Source: Myxococcus qinghaiensis (GTDB lineage Bacteria > Myxococcota > Myxococcia > Myxococcales > Myxococcaceae). Taken from it: DNA of 64,000 bases. The notes under the pieces were generated by a model. The model ran no database searches. It was not told where the DNA came from and saw only the letters and a list, made by a program, of their open reading frames with translations. Position numbers and translations under genes: made by a program. The stretch spans positions 248,001 to 312,000 of the forward strand of contig NZ_JAKCFA010000005.1 of assembly GCF_024198215.1 (NCBI RefSeq). Direction: 5' to 3'. This document shows positions 57,494-64,000 of the stretch, in pieces. Numbering within the stretch: the stretch's first letter is position 1; every line of letters starts with the position of its first letter.

Positions 57494-57524
57494 GCCTCTG
57501 TCTCCTGGGGCGAGGAGCAGAGGC
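57494..57524 (+). terminator. Bulged hairpin between the ADYC gene and the RND adaptor gene
   Basis: GCCTCTG pairs with CAGAGGC and, inside a single bulged T, CTCCT pairs with AGGAG around a six-base GGGGCG loop. It lies 52 bases after the ADYC stop codon and 89 before the RND adaptor start. Confidence 0.55.
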
Positions 57525-57612
57525 GGGCGGCTTCCGGCGGCAAGGGGCCGACACCACGTTTAGCCGGCCCGCCGGGGGCAGGGGAGGGACCGGCGGAGGA
57601 CGGAGACGCGCG

Positions 57613-58890
57613 GTGAGACGAGCCCAACGGACGAGACGGATGGCGGCTGGCGGGACGTGGGGCCTGCTGCTGGCGGCGGCTTGCGTGGTGGCCGGGTGCA
57701 AGAAGGGCTCGCAAGAGCCGGCACCGCCCGCCGAGCCCGTGTTGAACCTGGGGCAGGAGAACGTGGCGCTCGCGGAGCCGAGCGAGCTGCGCTCCGGCCC
57801 AGGCATCTCCGGCACGCTGCAAGCCCGCACCGCGGCGGCGGTGCGCGCGCAGGTGGGCGGAACGGTGCTCGATATCAAGGCCCAGCAGGGGCAGGTGGTG
57901 AAGAAGGGGCAGGAGCTCGCGCGCATCGACGATGCGACGTTGCGGGACCAGCTCATCGCCACGCGCACGGCCGTCTCGACGGCGCGCAGTGCTTTGCAGG
58001 TGGCCGAGGCAGAGCAGGAGCGCAGCGGCAAGCTGGCCAAGGCGGGGGTCATCACCCAGCGCGACTTCGAGCGGGCGCAGTTGTCGGTGGCGCAGGCGAA
58101 GGGGCAGCTCGCGGAGGCGCGCTCCCGGCAGTCGCTGGCACAGGAGCAGCTCGGACGCACGCGGGTGGTGGCGCCCTTCGCGGGTGTGGTGAGCGAGCGA
58201 CAGGCGAACGTGGGCGACGTCGTGCAGTTGGGCTCCCCGCTGTTCACGGTGGTGGACCCGCGCACGCTGCGCCTGGAGGCGTCGGTGCCGGCGGCGAACC
58301 TGGACCAGGTGAAGGTCCAGACGCCGGTGGAGTTCAAAGTCACAGGCTACGGAGACAACTCCTTCACCGGTCAGGTGGAGCGCATCAACCCGGTGGTGGA
58401 CCCGAACACGGGGCAGGTGCGCATCTACGTGGCGATTCCCAACACGGACCTCCATCTCCTCGCGGGCTTGTTCGCCGAGGGGCGCGTGGCCGCGAAGTCC
58501 GTGCGCGCGCTGTCCATTCCGCTGGGCGCGGTGGATGACACGGAGGGCAAGCCCGGAGTGATGCGCGTGCGGGACGAGCGCGTGGAGCGCGTGCCCGTCA
58601 CGCTGGGACTGCGAGACGACGTCGAGCAGCGAGTCGAGGTGCGCCAGGGACTCCAGCAGGGCGACGTGGTGCTGCTCGGCTCCGCGCGCGACGAGGTGAC
58701 CGAGGGCGCCCGCGTGAAGGTAAGCCCGCCGCGTCCGGGAGAGCAGCCGACCCGAGACGAGGGCCCGGGCGTGGGCGGTGGAGGCACCGAGCCCTCCTCC
58801 CGTCAGGGCACCGAAGGCACCTCCGCGCCTGTCCGTCCCGCCCCTTCACCGAGCGAAGCCTCGAAGGGCGCGCCGCCGCCGGCGCCCTGA
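57613..58890 (+). CDS. RND efflux periplasmic adaptor lipoprotein
   Basis: A 425-residue membrane fusion protein with lipobox VAGC in AAACVVAGCKKGSQE. The family order is clear: lipoyl half ISGTLQARTAAAVRAQVGGT, coiled-coil hairpin (DDATLRDQLIATRTAVSTAR to LAEARSRQSLAQEQ), second lipoyl half TRVVAPFAGVVSERQANVGD and a beta-barrel domain with VDPRTLRLEASVPAANLDQV. It links an inner-membrane RND pump to an outer-membrane channel. The C-terminal 50 residues are Pro/Gly/Ser-rich and unlike typical adaptors. GTG 57613 after GGAGACGCG is preferred; ATG 57640 would shorten the signal. It is 39 bases before the pump gene. Confidence 0.9.
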   Translation: MRRAQRTRRMAAGGTWGLLLAAACVVAGCKKGSQEPAPPAEPVLNLGQENVALAEPSELRSGPGISGTLQARTAAAVRAQVGGTVLDIKAQQGQVVKKGQELARIDDATLRDQLIATRTAVSTARSALQVAEAEQERSGKLAKAGVITQRDFERAQLSVAQAKGQLAEARSRQSLAQEQLGRTRVVAPFAGVVSERQANVGDVVQLGSPLFTVVDPRTLRLEASVPAANLDQVKVQTPVEFKVTGYGDNSFTGQVERINPVVDPNTGQVRIYVAIPNTDLHLLAGLFAEGRVAAKSVRALSIPLGAVDDTEGKPGVMRVRDERVERVPVTLGLRDDVEQRVEVRQGLQQGDVVLLGSARDEVTEGARVKVSPPRPGEQPTRDEGPGVGGGGTEPSSRQGTEGTSAPVRPAPSPSEASKGAPPPAP

Positions 58891-58929
58891 GCTGCTTGCG
58901 TCCCTTCGACTCCTTCCGGGAGAGCCTTC

Positions 58930-61900
58930 GTGTTCATCTCCGACTTCGCCATCAAGCGTCCCATCGTGACCATCACCGCGATGGTGACCCTGGTCATCTT
59001 CGGCATCGTCGCCTTGTGGCAACTGGAGACGGATGAGTTCCCGGACGTCCAGGCGCCGGTCATCGCCGTCAGCATCGTCTATCCAGGCGCCGCGCCGGAC
59101 ACGGTGGAGCGCGAAATCGTCGAGCCGATTGAAGACGCCATCTTCGCCATCAGCGGCGTGGACCCGCAGGAGACGACCGCCACCGCCACCGACGGCCTGG
59201 CAACCTTCACGGTGTTCTTCGAGTTCGAGAAGGACATCCAGGAGGCCTCGCAGGACATCCGCGACGCCATCTCCAGCAAGCGGGCCGACCTGCCTCGGGA
59301 GATGGAGGAGCCCGTCCTCACGCGGTTCGACCCGGCGGACGCGCCCATCGTCTCGTTGACGCTGACCTCGGAGCGGCTCGACGTGGCCGCGCTGTCTCGC
59401 GTGGCGGACCCGCTGGTGGTGGGGGAGCTGCGCTCGGTGCCCGGCGTCGCGCAGGCGGACGTTGTCGGTGGGGTGGAGCGGGAGATGACGGTGCAGCTCA
59501 AGCCGGAGGCGCTCCAGGCGGCGCGCATCTCCCTGGCGGAGGTCGTCACGGCGCTCCAGGCGCAGAACCTGGCCGCGCCAGTGGGCCGCATCAACTCGAA
59601 GCTCGGAGAGGAGTCCATCCGCCTCAAGGGGCGCCTGGAGAGCCCCGAGGCGTTTCGCGACATGGTGGTCACCACGCGCAACGGCCAGGTCATCCGGCTG
59701 GGACAGGTGGCGGACGTCTTCGTGGGCTCCGAGGAGCCTCGCACGCTGGCCCTCTACGACGGTGTGCAGGCGGTGGGCATCGACGTGCTGAAGACGAAGG
59801 GCTACAGCACCACCGAGGTGGCGGACGCCGTGCGCGAGCGCGTGTCGGCGCTCCAGCAGAAGCTGCCCGCGGACGTGAAGCTGGCCATCGTCCGCGACGC
59901 GGGTGTGCGCGTGGAGAGCGCGGTGGAGAACGTGCAGTCGGCGCTGGTGGAAGGCGCGCTGCTCACCGTGCTGGTGGTGTTCATCTTCCTCAACTCGTGG
60001 CGCTCCACCGTCATCACGGGGCTGGCGCTGCCGGTGAGCGCGCTGGCGGCGTTCATCAGCGTCTGGGCCTTCGGCTTCACGCTCAACACGATGTCGCTGC
60101 TGGGCCTGACGCTGGCCATCGGCATCCTCATCGACGACGCCATCGTGGTGCGCGAGAACATCGTGCGCCACATCGAGATGGGGAAGGACCACTACACGGC
60201 GTCGAAGGAAGGCACGTCGGAGATTGGCCTCGCGGTGTCCGCGACGACGTTCTCCATCGTCGCCGTCTTCGTGCCAGTGGCCTTCATGTACGGCGTGGCC
60301 GGCCAGTGGTTCAAGCCCTTCGCCCTCACCATCGCCTGCGCGGTGCTGGTGTCGCTGTTCGTGTCCTTCTCGCTGGACCCGATGCTGAGCGCGTACTGGG
60401 CGGACCCGCAGGTGGAGAAGGGCGCGCGGCAGGGCTTCATCTCCCGCGTCCTCTCCCGCTTCAACACGTGGTTCGACCGACAGGCGGACCGCTACAAGGG
60501 CGTCATCGCCTGGGCCCTGGACCACCGGTTGGCCATGGTGCTGGTGGCGGTGGGCTCGCTCGTGGGCGCGCTGGTGCTCCAGGGCACGGTGGGCGGCGCG
60601 GGCTTCGTGCCCGTGAGCGACCGCTCCGAAGTGGAGCTGCTGGTGGAGACTCCGCCGGGCTCCAGCCTGGAGTACACGCGGCGCAAGGTGGAGGAGGTGA
60701 CCCGCGTCGCCCGAGCCCACCCGGAGGTCGCCTATACCTACAGCACCATCGGCGTGCCGCTGCCGATGAGCGCGCCCGGCGTGGACCAGGCGCTGGTGTA
60801 CGTGCGGCTCACGCCCAAGGCGGAGCGCGACGTGAGCCAGGACGCGCTGGGCAGCAGGCTCCGGAAGGAGATGGCGAGCGTGGGCGGCGCGAAGGTGTCT
60901 GTCTTCACGTCGGGCTTCGGCGGCGCCATGAAGCAGATTCAGCTGGAGCTGCGCGGGCCCGACCAGAAGATGCTCACCGAACTCGCGCAGCAGGTGCAGC
61001 GAGAGATGGAGCAGGTGCCCGGCGCGGTGGACGTGGGGCTCTCCACGCGAGGACAGAAGCCGGAGCTGGAGGTGGACCTGAACCGGGGGCTCGCGGGTCA
61101 GCTCGGAGTGACGGTGGGCCAGGTGGCCCAGGTGCTGCGGCCGGCCTTCGCGGGACTGGACGTCGGGGACTGGGTGGACCCGATTGGAGAGACTCGCGAC
61201 GTCATGGTGCGGCTGGCGCCCGAGGCGCGCGACAACCCGGACGACCTGGCGCGGATTCCGCTCCTGGTGGGCGCGGCGCCGGGAGGCGCGCCTCAGCTCG
61301 TGCCGCTCGGACAGGTGGCGGACATCCGTCAGGCGCTCGGCCCCGCGCAAATCACGCACCTCAACCGCGAGCGCGTCATCAACGTGCAGGCGAACGTGCA
61401 GGACCGCTCGCTCACGGAGGTGATGCGAGACATCCAGAAGCGGGTGGACACCGTCCAGCTCCCCGCGGGCTACACGCTGACGACGGGCGGCGAGTCCGCG
61501 GACCAGGAGGAGGTGTTCTCGCGGGTGTTCCTCGCGCTGGGCGTCGCGGTGCTGTTGATGTACCTCATCCTGGTCATCCAGTTCGGCTCGTTCCTGGACC
61601 CGCTGGCCATCCTCCTCTCACTGCCGCTGTCCCTCATCGGCGTGGTGCTGGCGCTGCTCCTCACCGGGGACACGCTCAACATCATGAGCCTCATCGGCGT
61701 CATCCTGCTGATGGGCATCGTCGCGAAGAACGCCATCCTGCTCATCGACTTCGCGAAGTGGTCCCACGAGAAGGGCATGCCCTTGCGCGAGGCGCTCATC
61801 GAGGCGGGCCGCATCCGCTTGCGCCCCATCATCATGACGACCTTCGCGCTGGTGGCGGGCATGATTCCCGTGGCCATCGGCGCGGGCGAGGGTGGTGACT

Positions 61901-62097
61901 TCCGCGCGCCGCTGGGCCGCGCGGTGATTGGTGGCACGATTACGTCCACGCTGCTGACGCTGCTGGTGATTCCGACGGTGTACGAAATCCTGGTGGATGG
62001 GCGGACGTGGATGGGTCGCAAGCTGCGCAAGGTCTTCCACCGCCGCGCGGGCGGAGGCGGCGAGCCCCGACCCGCGCCCCAGTCCCGACAGAAGTGA
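58930..62097 (+). CDS. RND (HAE-1 family) efflux pump inner-membrane transporter
   Basis: A 1055-residue transporter with 12 spans in two repeats and two large periplasmic loops. It begins [20 protein letters not shown]. The proton-relay aspartates are in [20 protein letters not shown], and the porter-domain pattern [18 protein letters not shown] is typical. The second half includes [20 protein letters not shown] and [16 protein letters not shown]. It expels hydrophobic compounds using the proton gradient together with the adaptor upstream. No outer-membrane channel gene is in the window, so it must use one encoded elsewhere. The start is GTG at 58930. The substrate is not predictable. Confidence 0.94.
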   Translation: MFISDFAIKRPIVTITAMVTLVIFGIVALWQLETDEFPDVQAPVIAVSIVYPGAAPDTVEREIVEPIEDAIFAISGVDPQETTATATDGLATFTVFFEFEKDIQEASQDIRDAISSKRADLPREMEEPVLTRFDPADAPIVSLTLTSERLDVAALSRVADPLVVGELRSVPGVAQADVVGGVEREMTVQLKPEALQAARISLAEVVTALQAQNLAAPVGRINSKLGEESIRLKGRLESPEAFRDMVVTTRNGQVIRLGQVADVFVGSEEPRTLALYDGVQAVGIDVLKTKGYSTTEVADAVRERVSALQQKLPADVKLAIVRDAGVRVESAVENVQSALVEGALLTVLVVFIFLNSWRSTVITGLALPVSALAAFISVWAFGFTLNTMSLLGLTLAIGILIDDAIVVRENIVRHIEMGKDHYTASKEGTSEIGLAVSATTFSIVAVFVPVAFMYGVAGQWFKPFALTIACAVLVSLFVSFSLDPMLSAYWADPQVEKGARQGFISRVLSRFNTWFDRQADRYKGVIAWALDHRLAMVLVAVGSLVGALVLQGTVGGAGFVPVSDRSEVELLVETPPGSSLEYTRRKVEEVTRVARAHPEVAYTYSTIGVPLPMSAPGVDQALVYVRLTPKAERDVSQDALGSRLRKEMASVGGAKVSVFTSGFGGAMKQIQLELRGPDQKMLTELAQQVQREMEQVPGAVDVGLSTRGQKPELEVDLNRGLAGQLGVTVGQVAQVLRPAFAGLDVGDWVDPIGETRDVMVRLAPEARDNPDDLARIPLLVGAAPGGAPQLVPLGQVADIRQALGPAQITHLNRERVINVQANVQDRSLTEVMRDIQKRVDTVQLPAGYTLTTGGESADQEEVFSRVFLALGVAVLLMYLILVIQFGSFLDPLAILLSLPLSLIGVVLALLLTGDTLNIMSLIGVILLMGIVAKNAILLIDFAKWSHEKGMPLREALIEAGRIRLRPIIMTTFALVAGMIPVAIGAGEGGDFRAPLGRAVIGGTITSTLLTLLVIPTVYEILVDGRTWMGRKLRKVFHRRAGGGGEPRPAPQSRQK

Positions 62098-62105
62098 CAC
62101 CCGGC

Positions 62106-62140
62106 CCGCGCGGAGTGTCCGTGTCGCCGCGCGGAGTGTC
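62106..62140 (+). promoter_or_regulatory. 14-base direct repeat with 21-base period before malQ
   Basis: CCGCGCGGAGTGTC occurs at 62106-62119 and again at 62127-62140. The 21-base period places both on the same face of the helix, as for a regulator binding two sites. It lies about 85 bases before the 4-alpha-glucanotransferase start and directly after the RND pump stop codon. Chance is possible in this GC-rich sequence. Confidence 0.4.
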
Positions 62141-62223
62141 TTCCTCGGACGGATGTTGAACGTCGGACCGAGAAGCGGGTTGGCGTGTCGCTCGGGGGAA
62201 CCTAGGGTCGGACGCCATCCGCC

Positions 62224-64000
62224 ATGTCCCGAGCCTTGCTGCCTGAAGACCATCGTCGACTCGTCACCCAAGCCCTGGCCGCACTCGATGTCCGCAACCT
62301 GGTCCTGAGCATCCACGACCCCAGCTTCCCCAGTCTTCCGCACGAGGACACGGGACGGGGCTCGCCCTATTCGGAAGGGGCCGCCCGCTTCCTGGAGGCC
62401 GCGCACACGCTGGGCTTCACGGGCATCCAGCTGGGCCCGCAGGGCCAGACGTCGGAGTCGAACGCCTCGCCGTATGACGGCACGCTCTTCTCTCGCAACG
62501 TGCTCAATGTGGCGCTCGCGGCGCTGGAGGACGAGGCCTGGGGCGCGTTGCTTCCGCGAGGCCGTGTGGCCGCGCTCGTGGAAGGGCGCTCGCGTTCCTC
62601 CAGTCCCGGGGAGCGCTATCGGTGGGCCTTCCGCGCGCAGCTCGCGGCGCTCGATGAGGCGTGGACGTCGTTTCGGCTCCAGCGCGCGAGTCCGGGGGCC
62701 TCGGCCGCCGTGCGTGAGGTGGCCGAGCGCTTCAACATCTTCCGTCAGCGACACCGGGCGTGGCTGCTGCGTGACTCGCTCTTCGATGTGCTGTGCGCGG
62801 AGAAGGGCGTGCCGGATTGGAGGCCGTGGGCCGACTCGTTGGATGGACGGCTGTGGAGTCCTCGTTCGGGAGCCGAAGGTGTCGCCGCCGCGAGGGTGAA
62901 GACGCTGGAGGCTCAGTACGCGGAAGAACTGGAGCGCTACGCCTTCTTCCAGTTCCTGGTGCATGCGCAGCATGAAGTCCTGCGGGCTCGCACGACGGGG
63001 CTGAAGCTGAAGCTCTACGGTGACCTCCAGATTGGCTTCTCACCGCGCGATGCGTGGGCGTGGCAGGGCTTGTTCTTGCGCACGTACCAGATGGGGGCGC
63101 CGCCGAGTCGCACCAACCCGGAGGGCCAGCCGTGGAACTACCCGGTGCTGGACCCGGAGCAGTACTTCATGGAAGGAGGAGAAGGTCCGTCGCTGGGCTT
63201 CCGGCCCGGTCCGGTGCTGCGCTTCATGGACGCGCGCATGGACAAGATGCTCGCGGAGTACGACGGGCTGCGGCTGGACCATCCCCATGGACTGGTGTGT
63301 CCGTGGGTGTACCGAGCGGGGCAGTGGGACGCGCTGGGAGCGGTGCAGCACGGCGCGCGCCTCTTCTCGTCTCCGGACCTGGAAGACCATCCCGAGCTGG
63401 CGCGCTACGCGCTGGTGGCGCCCGAGCAACTGGACCGCTCGCTGCCGAGGTACGCGGATGGCGAGGTGAAGTCGCTCACGCCCGAGCAGGTGCAGCGCTT
63501 CAGCGTCCTCTTCGACACGGTGGTCGCGGCGGCGCGGCGCAATGGCCGAGATTTGGGTGATCTGCTGGGCGAGGTGCTGAGCACGCTGCCATATCCGCTG
63601 GGCCGGGTGATGGCGCGCTACGGGTTGGGCCGCTTCCGCGTCACGCAGAAGGCGGACCTGGGCAACCCGGCGGACGTGTATCGCAGTGAGAACGTGGCGC
63701 CCGAGGACTGGATGATGGTGGGCAACCACGACACGAAGTCGCTGTGGCGACTGGTGGGCGACTGGCAGTGGCGCGGCACGCTGCGGGCGCAGGCGGACTA
63801 CCTGGCGACGAGGCTGTGTCCCGAGCCCGAGCGACGCGAGGACTTCGCACGAGGACTGGCGACGGACCCGGGGAAGCTCGCGCAGGCGAAGCTGGCGGAC
63901 CTGTTCGCCAGTCGCGCGCGCAACGTCATGGTGTTCTTCACGGACCTGCTGGGGATACCGGAGACGTACAACGAGCCCGGCACGGTGGATGAGCGCAACT
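62224..64000 (+). CDS. malQ: 4-alpha-glucanotransferase (GH77), C terminus cut by window edge
   Basis: At least 592 residues of an enzyme that moves alpha-1,4-glucan segments between oligosaccharides (amylomaltase/D-enzyme), helping to use maltodextrins or recycle glycogen. GH77 signatures are GDLQIGFSPRDAWAWQGLFL (substrate loop), the nucleophile Asp in GLRLDHPHGLVCPWVYRAG, a Glu in LLGEVLSTLPYPLGRVMARY where the acid/base lies, and the final NHDTKSLWRLV. The N-terminal 60 residues (LAALDVRNLVLSIHDPSFPS) are longer than in many bacterial MalQ proteins. The ATG at 62224 was chosen as the first good start; the gene runs past 64000, so the full length is unknown. Confidence 0.88.
   Translation, partial: MSRALLPEDHRRLVTQALAALDVRNLVLSIHDPSFPSLPHEDTGRGSPYSEGAARFLEAAHTLGFTGIQLGPQGQTSESNASPYDGTLFSRNVLNVALAALEDEAWGALLPRGRVAALVEGRSRSSSPGERYRWAFRAQLAALDEAWTSFRLQRASPGASAAVREVAERFNIFRQRHRAWLLRDSLFDVLCAEKGVPDWRPWADSLDGRLWSPRSGAEGVAAARVKTLEAQYAEELERYAFFQFLVHAQHEVLRARTTGLKLKLYGDLQIGFSPRDAWAWQGLFLRTYQMGAPPSRTNPEGQPWNYPVLDPEQYFMEGGEGPSLGFRPGPVLRFMDARMDKMLAEYDGLRLDHPHGLVCPWVYRAGQWDALGAVQHGARLFSSPDLEDHPELARYALVAPEQLDRSLPRYADGEVKSLTPEQVQRFSVLFDTVVAAARRNGRDLGDLLGEVLSTLPYPLGRVMARYGLGRFRVTQKADLGNPADVYRSENVAPEDWMMVGNHDTKSLWRLVGDWQWRGTLRAQADYLATRLCPEPERREDFARGLATDPGKLAQAKLADLFASRARNVMVFFTDLLGIPETYNEPGTVDERN

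Noticed and set aside
1-64000. tRNA, rRNA, insertion sequences, prophage or integrase genes
   Set aside because: I saw no cloverleaf-like CCA-ending sequence, transposase DDE motif, integrase or phage structural gene. This is a reading by eye and not a covariance or profile search.

Overview
The window is high-GC, densely packed chromosomal DNA. It looks like a member of the Myxococcota close to Myxococcus or Corallococcus. The strongest indication is the region 12412-16832, whose gene order and domain content match the Myxococcus xanthus red developmental signalling operon (RedB thioredoxin-like protein, RedC membrane kinase, RedD double receiver, RedE soluble kinase, RedF single receiver). 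An AgmX/PglI-type C-terminal domain, an ADYC-type lipoprotein, many lipoproteins and a giant Ser/Thr kinase fit the same group. I saw no rRNA, tRNA, CRISPR array, insertion sequence or prophage.

Layout. 1-4587 (minus): five overlapping or abutting genes for inositol lipids: inositol-3-phosphate synthase, an Aur1-like PAP2 transferase, a CDP-alcohol phosphatidyltransferase fused to GtrA, an exported protein of unknown function and a truncated gene. 5078-12088: a stress-type flavin oxidoreductase, a Tat-exported aldo/keto reductase, a beta-repeat surface protein, a zinc alcohol dehydrogenase, a ribosome hibernation factor and a DUF2079 membrane protein. 12412-16832: the red-type operon. 16840-23406: an orphan domain of the kind attached to type VI secretion proteins, an NTF2-like lipoprotein, a second aldo/keto reductase, an AgmX/PglI-type protein, a MATE exporter and a 2Fe-2S protein.

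23330-28625 (minus): three consecutive parvulin-type periplasmic chaperones (two of them lipoproteins) followed by pdxA, which echoes the surA-pdxA linkage of enterobacteria, and upstream an alpha/beta hydrolase. 28739-31130: small genes (CBS, GIY-YIG, lipoprotein, membrane proteins). 31145-41922 (minus): queE, an MpaB-like oxygenase, nudC, gloA, a YfhO-like membrane protein, a nitronate monooxygenase, a GNAT acetyltransferase and a TonB-dependent receptor with TPR and PEGA repeats at its N terminus. 42104-47746: a Uma2 nuclease-like protein, a 1531-residue helicase-nuclease that could be antiviral, and a HIT protein. 48017-51709: two large lipoproteins. 51862-56262: a receiver protein and a kinase-STAND-FGE fusion. 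56459-62097: an ADYC lipoprotein and an RND efflux pair. 62224-end: a GH77 4-alpha-glucanotransferase cut by the window edge.

The most promising candidates for undescribed biology are the inositol-lipid operon with its exported, possibly lipid-binding partner; the transmembrane kinase-STAND-FGE fusion; the TPR-PEGA-receptor fusion; and the solitary helicase-nuclease. All functions are inferred from reading the sequence; no database search was possible.
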